Assembly: GCA_903840315.1 (NCBI GenBank)
Contig: CAIMFK010000003.1
Span: 107,614-171,613 of the forward strand
Reading direction: 5' to 3'
Source: an uncultured Candidatus Saccharibacteria bacterium
GTDB lineage: Bacteria > Patescibacteriota > Saccharimonadia > Saccharimonadales > UBA4665
DNA: 64,000 nucleotides
Under the pieces are notes generated by a model. It had not been told where the DNA came from, searched no databases, and was given only the letters and a program-made list of their open reading frames with translations. This document shows positions 8,061 through 16,508 of this stretch, one piece after another (position 1 is the stretch's first letter; each line of letters begins with the position of its first letter). The translations under genes were made by a program, and so were the position numbers.

Positions 8061-9164
8061 CTAGCTAACTACGTATCCTGCCGTGAATAGAATAAGGAAC
8101 CAAGCCCAAAGGAAGGCAAACGCGCCTATTAGGAACCAGCTCAATACCTTCTTGTTTCTTGTATATTCAAAAATCATAAGTTGGATGGGGAATGCCATTA
8201 AAGCATATCTTGGAAAGCCTCCAAACTGGCCACCAATCAAAGGAATTAGCAAAAAAAGAAATGAATACAAAGAAAAGCTCTTTTTCTTGTTCCACCAATA
8301 AATTATTGATAAGATCAGACCCAAAATTATGAACCACTCAACGGTATTGATTGCCCATAATTGACTAAAGATACTTTGATGTAGCCAACCATGTACTTCT
8401 TGAGCTTTGAGGAATTCAATAGGATTACCAAAATAACGATATAAATAACCCATATAAGCAATAAGCCCAATCGATCCAATTGCCATCGATAATATGATTT
8501 TCCATATTTTAACCTTAGACTCAAATAGAATCGATCCAATAAGAATGACCAAAAAAGCACCTCTGATGTGAGTGGCGGTTGCTATTGCCGTAAGAACAGA
8601 CGACTTAATATATTTTTTATCTAATGCAAAATATATTGCCGATAAGGCCAAAAGTGCAAATAGACTCTCGGAATACACAAACAAAAGATATATAGCTGAA
8701 GGAAATAGCAAAAAGTAGAGTACGGCCCTTACAGATTCTGTGAATTTAACTTGAGTAAATAATTTTTTAACAATTTTAATATAGAAATAAATTGCCCCAA
8801 ATAAAGATGTCCAAGATATTAAAATTGCGCTAAAAAAGTATGAATCGGTTATTTTGGTAAGAAATGAAACTAGTATTGGATAAAAAGGGAAGAATCCAGT
8901 TACGAAGCTTTCATTATATCCATGTTGAGCAATAAGTAGATATCTAACTCCATCCCAGTTAGCAAATCCGCTAAGTTTGTTATTCGTTTCTAGTAAGTAT
9001 CTGGCATGATCTGCCGAATTTACTAACATATATTTGCTAGTTGAAAGGGCTATGGTTATACCAAAAAGAATTATCCCTAAAGATATGAGCAACGCAAGCA
9101 CTGCTTCATTTCTAATTAATTCCTTGAAATTATTACGATATTTAAGTAAACCGCTTGGTCGCAT
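8061..9164 (-). CDS. Polytopic mannosyltransferase, PIG-V / GPI mannosyltransferase 2-like
   Basis: The 367-residue protein has about nine to ten membrane helices. Near residues 68-92 it carries the family hallmark W-D-G-V-R-Y-L-L-I-A followed by G-Y-N and F-F-P-F-Y-P. The Asp in W-D-G is the expected catalytic residue of GT-C enzymes. Bacterial relatives transfer sugar from a polyprenyl-phosphate donor to an extracytoplasmic glycan. The gene upstream of the polyprenol-phosphate glycosyltransferase makes a donor/acceptor pair plausible, by inference. Confidence 0.8.
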   Translation of the reverse strand: MRPSGLLKYRNNFKELIRNEAVLALLISLGIILFGITIALSTSKYMLVNSADHARYLLETNNKLSGFANWDGVRYLLIAQHGYNESFVTGFFPFYPILVSFLTKITDSYFFSAILISWTSLFGAIYFYIKIVKKLFTQVKFTESVRAVLYFLLFPSAIYLLFVYSESLFALLALSAIYFALDKKYIKSSVLTAIATATHIRGAFLVILIGSILFESKVKIWKIILSMAIGSIGLIAYMGYLYRYFGNPIEFLKAQEVHGWLHQSIFSQLWAINTVEWFIILGLILSIIYWWNKKKSFSLYSFLFLLIPLIGGQFGGFPRYALMAFPIQLMIFEYTRNKKVLSWFLIGAFAFLWAWFLILFTAGYVVS

Positions 9165-9187
9165 TAGTGAGCTTTCTAAAAGTATTG

Positions 9188-9280
9188 TGGCGGAGAGAGA
9201 GGGATTCGAACCCTCGCGGGAACTTTCGCCCCCCTAACGATTTAGCAAACCGTCCCCTTCAGCCACTTGGGTATCTCTCC
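9188..9280 (-). tRNA. tRNA-Ser(GCU)
   Basis: The minus-strand sequence is a class II tRNA: acceptor GGAGAGA/TCTCTCC, discriminator G, encoded CCA, T-loop TTCGAAT and a long variable arm. The anticodon stem ACGGT/ATCGT (with one G-T pair) encloses TTGCTAA, so the anticodon is GCU, reading AGC/AGU. Confidence 0.95.
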
Positions 9281-9289
9281 GCGGTCTAT

Positions 9290-9379
9290 TGGCGGAAGGG
9301 GTGGGATTCGAACCCACGGTACCGTTTCCGGTACTCCTGTTTTCAAGACAGGTGCACTCGACCACTATGCGACCCTTCC
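9290..9379 (-). tRNA. tRNA-Ser(UGA)
   Basis: Minus-strand class II tRNA with acceptor GGAAGGG/CCCTTCC, discriminator G and encoded CCA. The anticodon stem CCTGT/ACAGG encloses CTTGAAA, giving anticodon UGA for UCA and other UCN codons. It lies nine bases upstream of tRNA-Ser(GCU), probably in one transcript. Confidence 0.95.
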
Positions 9380-9486
9380 AATTCCAATACAGATTAGATT
9401 ATATCAAGAAATTTATTTTTTTCATCTATAAAATCATAAAATAGGGGATGTTGTAATTATTGTGTTGTAAATCTAAGCATAGCTTC

Positions 9487-9515
9487 TTGCAACAGCAAAG
9501 CAATATGACTATACT
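9487..9515 (+). promoter_or_regulatory. Sigma-70-type promoter of the hsp20 gene
   Basis: TTGCAA (9487-9492), a 17-base spacer, TATACT (9510-9515). It leaves a leader of about 50 bases that contains a strong ribosome binding site. I see no CIRCE or HAIR inverted repeat in the 195 bases between the tRNA gene and hsp20. Confidence 0.6.
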
Positions 9516-9574
9516 GATAGTTAATACAAAAATTGGTATAGCCGAAAAAAGATTAATCAATGGAGGGTAACAAT

Positions 9575-10048
9575 ATGGCGCGAAACAAACGCGACGATGA
9601 CCTTTTGATGGAAGAGGATGAGCTAACTGCAGCCTTTTTGGGCGACGATGATTCATCGGTAGAAACTCAACCTAGTGGGGCACCAGAAGCAATCAATGAA
9701 GAGTGGGACGAAGAAGATGCACTACCAGGTCAATTGGCCGTAGACGTATACGAAACACGCGAAAAATTAGTTGTAAAAGCAAGAACTGCTGGCGTAAACA
9801 AGAGCGATCTTGATGTTAGTATTTCAGACAATACTTTAAGTATTAGAGGAACTCTATCGGCAGGCAATGAAGACGATGTTGAAAATTACTTTGTTCAAGA
9901 ATGTTACTGGGGTGAATTTTCAAGAAGCCTAGCTCTTCCTGTACCAGTAAAAGAAGATGATATACAGGCACAACTTAAGGACGGCGTTCTTACAATAAGC
10001 TTTGATAAAATCAAACAAGATACTGTTAAAAAGATTCAAATCTTATAA
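9575..10048 (+). CDS. Small heat shock protein, Hsp20 / alpha-crystallin family
   Basis: A strongly acidic N-terminal arm (about 1-55) is followed by a complete alpha-crystallin domain (about 60-150). It has the V-D-V-Y-E-T opening, G-E-F-S-R-S-L-A-L-P (the conserved F-x-R-x-x-x-L-P) and D-G-V-L-T-I-S (the A/G-x-L pattern). ATP-independent holdases of this family bind unfolding proteins. I start at 9575 because GGAGG at 9562-9566 has ideal spacing for this ATG; the in-frame ATG at 9560 overlaps that site and is likely part of it. It is monocistronic, with a promoter and a terminator on either side. Confidence 0.92.
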   Translation: MARNKRDDDLLMEEDELTAAFLGDDDSSVETQPSGAPEAINEEWDEEDALPGQLAVDVYETREKLVVKARTAGVNKSDLDVSISDNTLSIRGTLSAGNEDDVENYFVQECYWGEFSRSLALPVPVKEDDIQAQLKDGVLTISFDKIKQDTVKKIQIL

Positions 10049-10066
10049 ACAAAAACTAACAATTAA

Positions 10067-10094
10067 AAAAGAGCTCATTTTCATGAGCTCTTTT
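10067..10094. terminator. Bidirectional terminator between hsp20 and the pilin-like genes
   Basis: The eight-base stem GAGCTCAT/ATGAGCTC (10071-10078 and 10083-10090) has a four-base loop and is flanked by AAAA and TTTT, so it serves both strands. It sits between two convergent stop codons. Confidence 0.85.
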
Positions 10095-10111
10095 AAATTC
10101 CAATAAATTAT

Positions 10112-10552
10112 TTATTGGCCAACTGTAGTTTGTGTTGCTTTAGTAAGAACAAACTGTACTATAATTTGAGCAATTGCCACAATAACGATACCGACTATTG
10201 CGAACAATATTGCATTCTTTGCACCAGTTACTCCACCAGACTCACCACCAGATACAATGTATCTAAATCCAGCAATGATAATCATAAATACTGCAACTGT
10301 ACCAACAATCCATGAGAATACGTTAAGTATGTTCTTAATAAGAGTACTTAGGCTACTTGCTGCTGCGGTTCCAGAACATGAACTTGAATCACTTCCGCCA
10401 ATATTTCCTTGCGTACCCGCACAGGCATTGTTGTTAAAGCTTTGCTGATATGTTGAATCTGCATAAGTAGTTGCAACCCCAAAGCCAAGAGGCATTAAGA
10501 GTGCAATAGCTGCAGAAAGCATGTGTACATTCTTTTTTAGTTTTTTAAACAT
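10112..10552 (-). CDS. Type IV secretion pilin-like protein 6 (TrbC/VirB2 type)
   Basis: The 146-residue protein has a signal sequence ending near residue 31 (A-T-T-Y-A-D), a short Ser/Gly/Cys-rich extracytoplasmic stretch, then two hydrophobic helices joined by a short polar turn (F-R-Y-I-V-S-G-G, then G-A-K-N-A-I). This is the T4SS-pilin / TrbC-VirB2 layout. The I-V-G-T-V-A-V and A-K-N-A-I-L-F-A-I-V-G-I-V blocks recur in the five genes upstream. It is the last gene of the leftward series. The 76-base gap to the preceding gene, larger than elsewhere in the series, may hold its own promoter. Which paralogue forms a filament cannot be told from sequence. Confidence 0.8.
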   Translation of the reverse strand: MFKKLKKNVHMLSAAIALLMPLGFGVATTYADSTYQQSFNNNACAGTQGNIGGSDSSSCSGTAAASSLSTLIKNILNVFSWIVGTVAVFMIIIAGFRYIVSGGESGGVTGAKNAILFAIVGIVIVAIAQIIVQFVLTKATQTTVGQ

Positions 10553-10628
10553 TCATTTTACCTTTCAATTATTTAAAATTTCTTACTAGCATTATATAAC
10601 ATTATATTTCTTAATTAAACAATAGCTT

Positions 10629-11093
10629 TTAGCCGGTAGCGCTCTTAAGCACATATTGAACAATTATCTGTGCAGCGGCGACTATGACCAGTCCAATTAT
10701 TGCGTAAAGAATTCCATTTTTTGCACTATTAAACGAATTTGAATCTCCGCCCGAAACGATTATTCGAAAGCCACTAATTATTATCATCAAAACCGCAGCG
10801 ATTCCCACAATCCAAGACAGAATATCCAGTACGTTTGAAATTATATTATTAATGCTGCTAGATCCATTTGAGCTAGACGAACAAGCATTACCACCCAATC
10901 CAACCCCATTACAGACCGCATCTTTTGATCCAGAAAATGCTGAGCTATCAGTTGCCGCAAATAAGCCGGCGGAATTATATTTCGAAGATCCTAAGCTTTG
11001 TGCTGAAACAGTTGATCCAAAAAAATATCCAGCTATAAATACAGCACCAAACATTGTGATGAAAATTTGTTTTATTTTTATACTTTTATACAT
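10629..11093 (-). CDS. Type IV secretion pilin-like protein 5
   Basis: The 154 residues contain a signal peptide (cleavage near S-A-Q, about 32), a Ser/Gly/Asn-rich segment with two cysteines (C-N-G-V-G-L-G-G-N-A-C), and the pair of hydrophobic helices with I-V-S-G-G-D-S and S-A-K-N-G-I-L-Y-A between them. It is closely related to its two neighbours. The cysteines could form a disulphide in the extracytoplasmic part. A DsbA-like enzyme is encoded at about 60.4 kb, which may be relevant (inference). Confidence 0.8.
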   Translation of the reverse strand: MYKSIKIKQIFITMFGAVFIAGYFFGSTVSAQSLGSSKYNSAGLFAATDSSAFSGSKDAVCNGVGLGGNACSSSSNGSSSINNIISNVLDILSWIVGIAAVLMIIISGFRIIVSGGDSNSFNSAKNGILYAIIGLVIVAAAQIIVQYVLKSATG

Positions 11094-11105
11094 AAAATTC
11101 CTTTA

Positions 11106-11495
11106 TTACACATTTTTTAAAGCAAATACGACAATTGATTGGGCAAGGGCAGCAACTACAATGCCTATAGCTGCATATATTATGGCATTTCTGGCTGAGT
11201 TAAGGGTCTGAGGATCTCCTCCAGATAAAATAAGCCTAAGTCCCGCTATTATAATAACAATCACCGCTATAATTCCAATTGCGTAAGATAGTATATTAAG
11301 CACCGATTTTAAGATTCCATAAACTGGGTTTGACGATGAAGCATTGGCATCATTACAAACGCTTGGCTTACTGCCAGACTGGTAATTAGCACTATTACAA
11401 ACGTTGTTAAGACCATTATAATTTGCTGCAAAAACGTTCTGCGAAAAACCCAGAACCGTTATTATCATTAGCAGAGAAATAAGTATTTTTTTCAT
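11106..11495 (-). CDS. Type IV secretion pilin-like protein 4
   Basis: A 129-residue pilin-like protein: signal peptide to A-N-V-F-A-A (about 24), two spaced cysteines (C-N-S-A, V-C-N-D-A), then helix one (I-G-I-I-A-V-I-V-I-I-I-A-G), the L-I-L-S-G-G-D-P turn, N-S-A-R-N-A-I-I-Y-A, and helix two. It is 12 bases from the next pilin-like gene on one side and two bases from the other. It belongs to the leftward operon of six. Confidence 0.8.
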   Translation of the reverse strand: MKKILISLLMIITVLGFSQNVFAANYNGLNNVCNSANYQSGSKPSVCNDANASSSNPVYGILKSVLNILSYAIGIIAVIVIIIAGLRLILSGGDPQTLNSARNAIIYAAIGIVVAALAQSIVVFALKNV

Positions 11496-11497
11496 AT

Positions 11498-11821
11498 TTA
11501 TAGATTATTTAAAAAGAAGGTTACGATTGCTTCGGCGCTCATCGCTATTACTAGACCGACAACAGCATATATTATAGTTTCTCTGGCTTTCTTTGCGGAC
11601 TCAGGATTTCCTCCAGAAGTTATTAATTGAAGTGCAGCAATTACAATGAATATAACCGCTACAGCACCTATTATGCCAAAGGCAATTTGAAGCAAATTTG
11701 AGATTGTACCATTGCTTACGGTGCTTCCTGGAAGGCCAGTGTCACTACAGCTTCCGCTACATTGATTGCCGGGAATATTTACGCCAGTGTTTGCGGCAAA
11801 TTGTTTAAGTAAATTTATCAT
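11498..11821 (-). CDS. Type IV secretion pilin-like protein 3
   Basis: This 107-residue member lacks a clear cleavable signal peptide. It begins with a short polar region containing C-S-G-S-C, followed by two helices and the shared L-I-T-S-G-G-N-P turn and K-A-R-E-T-I-I-Y-A-V-V-G block. Without the signal it may insert through its hydrophobic helices and take another position in the apparatus from the longer paralogues. Two bases separate it from each neighbour, so translation is probably coupled. Confidence 0.75.
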   Translation of the reverse strand: MINLLKQFAANTGVNIPGNQCSGSCSDTGLPGSTVSNGTISNLLQIAFGIIGAVAVIFIVIAALQLITSGGNPESAKKARETIIYAVVGLVIAMSAEAIVTFFLNNL

Positions 11822-11823
11822 AA

Positions 11824-12186
11824 TTACAATTGCCCCACCAAGAATGCTATTAGGCTGGCCGCACTGATTGAAATAGCAACACCTACAAGAGCATTTATTA
11901 TGGTTGTTCTGGCTCTAGCAACTCTATCTGGCTGGCCTTGACTAGAAAGAAGTTGAACACCTCCATAAATAACGATAACAATTGCTATAAACGCGACTAA
12001 TTGAAGAAGCATATCGATCACTGCAAGCAAGATAAGCCATATATCAGTAAGTTTATGCACTACAGGCACACATGCGCCGTTTACGGTACTTCCATCCAAG
12101 TATTGGTACCAATGAGGAAGAGTTAAGAATGCGCCTCCATTAAATGAGCAGCCAGAAGCAATTAAATTAAATAAGTGGCTCATCAT
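11824..12186 (-). CDS. Type IV secretion pilin-like protein 2
   Basis: The 120 residues have no typical signal peptide and a cysteine in the N-terminal stretch. Helix one lies at about 48-75 (I-W-L-I-L-L-A-V-I-D). The Q-L-L-S-S-Q-G-Q-P turn follows, then R-A-R-T-T-I-I-N-A-L-V-G-V-A and a second helix. The S-S-Q-G-Q-P turn replaces the S-G-G-x-P of its relatives. Its start overlaps the stop of the preceding gene by four bases (12183-12186). Confidence 0.75.
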   Translation of the reverse strand: MMSHLFNLIASGCSFNGGAFLTLPHWYQYLDGSTVNGACVPVVHKLTDIWLILLAVIDMLLQLVAFIAIVIVIYGGVQLLSSQGQPDRVARARTTIINALVGVAISISAASLIAFLVGQL

Positions 12187-12692
12187 CCGTTAAAAAACCC
12201 TCCAGGTACTAAGAAATTCATTATTGAATAAGCGAAGACAAAAACAACTAGAGCAATCACATTCGAAACAAGTCTCCCTTTGGCTTTTTGCGTGGATTCT
12301 GGATTGTCTCTAGATGTTGTATATTGTATGCCCGCTAAAATGGTCGAGAATACAACTACTACCCCAACTCCTGCAGATAAAAACCTAATCGCTGCAAATA
12401 ACATATCCATTATAGGGTTCCCCTTGCCAGTACAGCCAAGGTCTATTGAAGTTTCAACAGCGTTTCCTCCTTCGCCACAGCACTTCGGTGCACCGTTGGG
12501 ATTAGAAGGTTGGCAAGAATTAGTGTTAGATTGAGTGGTGGTAAAGGTTGGATTTTCTGCTGGACGAGGTATGCCACGGGCATATGCACTGTCTACTGAA
12601 ATGGCCGAGATGATCACAATGCTAGTCATCACAAGTATCACGGCTAAAAGTGGCTTATTTTTTTGTATTTTGTATTTATTTAATTGCTTCAT
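12183..12692 (-). CDS. Type IV secretion pilin-like protein 1 (first gene of the series)
   Basis: The largest of the series (169 aa): signal/anchor helix at about 13-33, cleavage near A-Y-A-R, an N/P-rich linker, a Cys-rich patch (C-Q-P, K-C-C-G-E-G-G), then two helices. The turn reads Y-T-T-S-R-D-N-P-E-S rather than S-G-G. Three closely placed cysteines make it distinct. It is the promoter-proximal gene: a consensus promoter at 12701-12729 would start transcription within a few bases of its ATG. Confidence 0.75.
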   Translation of the reverse strand: MKQLNKYKIQKNKPLLAVILVMTSIVIISAISVDSAYARGIPRPAENPTFTTTQSNTNSCQPSNPNGAPKCCGEGGNAVETSIDLGCTGKGNPIMDMLFAAIRFLSAGVGVVVVFSTILAGIQYTTSRDNPESTQKAKGRLVSNVIALVVFVFAYSIMNFLVPGGFFNG

Positions 12693-12700
12693 TTATTGAT

Positions 12701-12729
12701 ACTATATATACAAGATTTAGTTAAATCAA
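12701..12729 (-). promoter_or_regulatory. Promoter of the pilin-like operon, nearly leaderless
   Basis: On the minus strand TTGATT (12729-12724), 17 bases, TATAGT (12706-12701), then eight bases to the ATG at 12692. It sits back to back with the promoter of the rightward secretion operon in a 107-base divergent gap. Confidence 0.6.
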
Positions 12730-12780
12730 CACAACAGATATGGTAAGTTTATTTACTGGGTCTTAAAAAAACAATGGTTA

Positions 12781-12791
12781 TGGTATAGAAT
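12781..12791 (+). promoter_or_regulatory. Extended -10 promoter of the rightward secretion operon
   Basis: TGGTATAGAAT contains a TGn extension and a -10 (TATAGA at 12784-12789 or TAGAAT at 12786-12791), eight to ten bases before the ATG at 12800. No clear -35 box is seen, consistent with an extended -10 element. The leader would be a few bases at most. Confidence 0.45.
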
Positions 12792-12799
12792 TTAGTTAA

Positions 12800-15418
12800 A
12801 TGGTTTTTAAAAAAATTAAATCACTTTCAGCAATCTTAACGATATTTTTATTCCTGTCTTATTTTCTTATTCTTGCTCCTCAACAAAAAGCTTCGGCACT
12901 AACAGTTAGCAGTATGCCGTCTATATCTTTTGCAGCGGTTGATTCGACCGTTCCTTGTGATGGCGGAAGCACCCTAAATCCCTTAACCTGGATGATGTGC
13001 CCAGTAATAAACGGTGTTGTTAGTGCAGAAAGTTCTATAGAAAGTTTTGTTTTTGCATTACTAAAAACTCCGATTATTCCTTTCTCTGGAAACTGCAATC
13101 AACAAAATACAACCGGCTGTACTTTTCAGGTTTGGTCAAATTTTAGAATATACGGCAATGTAGTCCTAATAATTGCGCTTCTAATTACAATTATTGTAGA
13201 AATTGCTGGTGGTGGTGTTGTTGCAAATTACACGATTAAAAAAATGCTGCCAAGAATCATAGTTGCAGTAATTTTAATTAATCTATCAATATATATTGTT
13301 GCTGTTCTTGAAGATGTATTCAATATTTTGGGTTCAGGATTATATGATCTTATTAAAACGCCCTTCGGTGACGCTTGGAAGCTAGATATAGGTGGCACAA
13401 CATCGTCTTTATTTACTGTTGCTGCTACTACTACGACGGCAGTGGCAGGGGGCGCAGTTGTAGTGGCTGGACTTTATGGCTTACTTACTGCAAGTTTATT
13501 TGCTTCAGTTGGTCTTTATCTAGTTTTAGCGGTTGTTGTGCCTGTTCTAATTGCAATACTCGGTGTTTTGATAACGTTGATGATAAGACAGGGACTCTTG
13601 GTGCTTCTTGTGATGACATCGCCTATTGCTTTCGCGCTATACTGCTTACCCAATACCGAGTCATTATTCAGAAGATGGTGGAATCTGCTTTTAAGAACTC
13701 TTGTAGTCTATCCGGTAATTGTTTTACTGATTTGCATGTCCCAAGTTATGGGAATAATTTTTAGCCACCTTGGAGCAACAAGTACGCTTGGAGGCACCAA
13801 GTTAATGGCGATTGTAGCTGTTGCAGCGCCACTCTTTTTAATACCATTTGGTTTTAGAATGGCTGGTGGAGTTATTGGAAATGTAGCTAACGGAGTCAGA
13901 ACGATGGGCAATCGACTGGCAACTGGAATACAAGGGAATAGAAATGATCCTAACAGCAGAATTAATAGGGCTAGAGCAAACATGGTTAACGAGAGAGAAA
14001 ATTCTAATTTGACATTTGGTTCTTATTCCAGAAGAGCAAGGGCATATAGGGCAGCTAGACGAACTGGATCAAGCAGACAAGAAGCTGCAGGCGCAGCCAG
14101 CGTAGCTGTTGCCGAAAGGAAGGCGGCTATGACTTCGGCCCATGCTGCGGATCAAATAGCAAACAATCCTATTAACGCAGCCAACAGAGGAAATGCTAAC
14201 TATAATGAAGCAGGGATGGTTCTTGCTGCGATGGCTAGTCGTCAAATAACGCGTGAACAAGGTGAGGCTGAATTAGCAGGAATAGCTGCAAGAGACGGCG
14301 GCAGGGGCGCTTCTGCAGTCGCAGCCGCCAGGCAAATTAGGCAGACTGCGGGGATGGGTGAAGTATTCCGAACTCAAAATGTTGAAGCAGCATACGGATA
14401 CGGCCAAGTTTACGACACAGACAGAAACGAAACCACATCTGGACTTTCAGCATTAGCCGCAGCCCAAACAGGCTCTAGGACTGTAGTCGATCCCGTAACT
14501 GGGCGCCAAGCGCTTGACCCTACTGGCCCCAACTTTGCAGCCGCACAAGCAGAATTAAACAGATTAAACGCTCAGGCTACAGATGGAGCAATTGTACACG
14601 ACAAATTGGTTCGTGAAGCTGCAAGAGCTTCTGGTTGCGGAACAACAGTAGATGCAGCATCCGGAAGACTACAGCTCGATGAGGGTGACCCCAATTTTGG
14701 AAATGCTAGTCAAAAACTTATTGTTGCCAAGGGATCTCTTGGAGCAAAAGGCTTTGGGCACCTTAACAATACAGGAATTGATTACGATCCTGCTGCTGGA
14801 ATTGCAAGACAAAATACCGAAGAATACTCACATAATAGGGGGCCAGCTTTTACAGCTCAAGCACAGTCAGCCATTGACTCAATGAATAATCCAGATTATA
14901 CAGCCATCCAGTCGAATGCAATAATTGCAAGAACGGCAGAAGAGCTTAGGCTTCTTGTTATAAGCTCACAATCTACCCCAGAGCAAAGACAAGCTGCTAA
15001 TGCTGGATATCAAGCAATTTTGAACAGTCCTGCTGGTGCTATATTAAGATCAATTGGGGGGAGTGCAGTTCCGGGCGGAGCAGGCCCACCATCTCCAGAA
15101 TTTACTGAGGCAATCGCTCAAGCAAGAAGACCAATTACTGACGTTAGAGTCGATGGTGGGCTGCCTCCTGCACCACCGACTCCACCACCGACTCCACCAC
15201 CAGCTCCACCACCAGCTCCTCCTGCACCACCGACTCCACCTACATATCCTAGATGGTCTGATGACATCATAGATATAGACTCGAGTGGCAGACCCATAAC
15301 TCCATCTGGTAAATTCATGAGTTACGAAAATGCTGACGTGGCCGAAGCAAACGCTGACTTAATTAGAGATAATCTCCCACCAACAAACAATGATGGAAAT
15401 GGTCAGAATAATCCCTAA
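12800..15418 (+). CDS. VirB6/TrbL-like polytopic secretion protein with long hydrophilic tail
   Basis: The 872-residue protein starts with a signal/anchor helix (about 8-30). Residues about 110-370 hold six or more membrane helices in the VirB6/TrbL arrangement, including a Gly/Ala/Thr-rich block and an R-R-W-W-N-L-L-L-R-T segment between helices. From about 380 it is hydrophilic, Ala/Arg/Gln-rich and probably helical. A proline-rich tract (about 787-815, P-P-P-T-P-P-P-A units) and an acidic C-terminus follow. VirB6 proteins form the inner-membrane channel of type IV secretion systems. The long tail, possibly cytoplasmic or extracellular, is typical of extended VirB6 homologues. Confidence 0.8.
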   Translation: MVFKKIKSLSAILTIFLFLSYFLILAPQQKASALTVSSMPSISFAAVDSTVPCDGGSTLNPLTWMMCPVINGVVSAESSIESFVFALLKTPIIPFSGNCNQQNTTGCTFQVWSNFRIYGNVVLIIALLITIIVEIAGGGVVANYTIKKMLPRIIVAVILINLSIYIVAVLEDVFNILGSGLYDLIKTPFGDAWKLDIGGTTSSLFTVAATTTTAVAGGAVVVAGLYGLLTASLFASVGLYLVLAVVVPVLIAILGVLITLMIRQGLLVLLVMTSPIAFALYCLPNTESLFRRWWNLLLRTLVVYPVIVLLICMSQVMGIIFSHLGATSTLGGTKLMAIVAVAAPLFLIPFGFRMAGGVIGNVANGVRTMGNRLATGIQGNRNDPNSRINRARANMVNERENSNLTFGSYSRRARAYRAARRTGSSRQEAAGAASVAVAERKAAMTSAHAADQIANNPINAANRGNANYNEAGMVLAAMASRQITREQGEAELAGIAARDGGRGASAVAAARQIRQTAGMGEVFRTQNVEAAYGYGQVYDTDRNETTSGLSALAAAQTGSRTVVDPVTGRQALDPTGPNFAAAQAELNRLNAQATDGAIVHDKLVREAARASGCGTTVDAASGRLQLDEGDPNFGNASQKLIVAKGSLGAKGFGHLNNTGIDYDPAAGIARQNTEEYSHNRGPAFTAQAQSAIDSMNNPDYTAIQSNAIIARTAEELRLLVISSQSTPEQRQAANAGYQAILNSPAGAILRSIGGSAVPGGAGPPSPEFTEAIAQARRPITDVRVDGGLPPAPPTPPPTPPPAPPPAPPAPPTPPTYPRWSDDIIDIDSSGRPITPSGKFMSYENADVAEANADLIRDNLPPTNNDGNGQNNP

Positions 15419-15439
15419 ATAATCTAAGGACAATGATTG

Positions 15440-16468
15440 ATGGCAACATATAAAGTAATTCAAGACATAGAAGCTGAGGACAAATTAATTGGTCCTTTAT
15501 CGGCAGTACAGTTCATCTTTGCGTGTGCAACAGCAGGATTTCTTTATCTTAGCTACATTGTTTATGTGAAGCATGCTAGTTTTTTGCTTCTAGTTTTTCT
15601 CCCAATATCTCTTTTTACGGGATTCTTTGCATTTCCATGGGGAAGAGAACAGCCAACTGAGGTTTGGGCACTAGCAAAGCTTAAATTTCTTCTATATCCA
15701 CATGTAAGGTTTTGGAATAAGAGTGGCAACATCAACCTAGTCACAATAACTGCTCCAAAAAAAATCAGCGTAAACTACACAAAAGGATTAACTCAGGAAG
15801 AAGTTCAGGGTAGGCTTAAGGCTCTTGCTGAAACAATAGACACCAGAGGGTGGGCTACAAAAAATGTTAATGTTAACATGTATGATGCATCAAACAGTCC
15901 GATAGCGGTGGTCCAAAGTGACGATAGGCTTACTACAGGTAGCTTAGTAACTGAACAGGCCACAGAAATCAAAGCAAATGACGACGTATTAGATGAAAAG
16001 AACAATCCTACTGCCTTTAAGTTAACAGAAAAAATTCAAGAGTCAGCTAAAAAACATAGGCAGGAGCTGCTTGAATCGCTTGCAAAAAAAGAGAAACATC
16101 AAAATAAAGATGAGCCGAAATGGTTTTCAAATTCTCAACAAAAAAACAATGTTGTGGCGCATAAAGTTGATAAAAGTTTCTATACTCCTGAACAAGAAAA
16201 AGCCATTAGCGAGGATCTTCATCGAAAACACAATAGGATTGAGTCAGAATACAACAGCCATATTAAAATTATAAAGCCACTATCTGAGCAGAAAAAAGAA
16301 CAGGAAGAGGCTCAAAAAGCTTTAGCTAATAAGATGACACGCCCTATTGACCCTGCTATAATTAGTATGGCAAATAGTAACGATTTAAGTGTTGCCACAA
16401 TCCAACATGAGGCTAACAAACAAGGGCATTTGGATTCGGGCGATGAAGTAATCATAAATCTACACTAG
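15440..16468 (+). CDS. PrgI family type IV secretion protein (VirB3-like)
   Basis: Residues about 1-95 match the PrgI pattern: Y-K-V-I-Q-D-I-E-A-E-D-K-L-I-G-P-L, two closely placed membrane helices, F-P-W-G-R-E-Q-P, then a W-A-L-A-K-L-K-F-L-L-Y-P-H-V-R-F-W segment. PrgI proteins occupy the VirB3 position of Gram-positive conjugation systems, next to VirB4. The remaining 240 residues are charged and coiled-coil-like, an extension absent from short PrgI proteins. I choose the ATG at 15440 because AAGGA lies nine bases upstream; the frame also has a TTG codon one position earlier. Confidence 0.85.
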   Translation: MATYKVIQDIEAEDKLIGPLSAVQFIFACATAGFLYLSYIVYVKHASFLLLVFLPISLFTGFFAFPWGREQPTEVWALAKLKFLLYPHVRFWNKSGNINLVTITAPKKISVNYTKGLTQEEVQGRLKALAETIDTRGWATKNVNVNMYDASNSPIAVVQSDDRLTTGSLVTEQATEIKANDDVLDEKNNPTAFKLTEKIQESAKKHRQELLESLAKKEKHQNKDEPKWFSNSQQKNNVVAHKVDKSFYTPEQEKAISEDLHRKHNRIESEYNSHIKIIKPLSEQKKEQEEAQKALANKMTRPIDPAIISMANSNDLSVATIQHEANKQGHLDSGDEVIINLH

Positions 16469-16508
16469 ACCTAAGTAAAAGTATTTAAAATGGTGGCGAA
16501 AGTGAAAA

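Noticed and set aside
9155..9397. Two overlapping plus-strand frames across the tandem tRNA-Ser genes
   Set aside because: Typical tRNA antisense frames with repeated F-E-P-S/N-P-R motifs; no ribosome binding site.
9380..9574. CIRCE/HrcA operator before hsp20
   Set aside because: No nine-base inverted repeat of the CIRCE type is present; only a standard promoter.
15160..15245. Tandem CCACC repeats taken as a CRISPR or satellite
   Set aside because: They are in frame in the VirB6-like gene and encode its proline tract; no spacers of even length.
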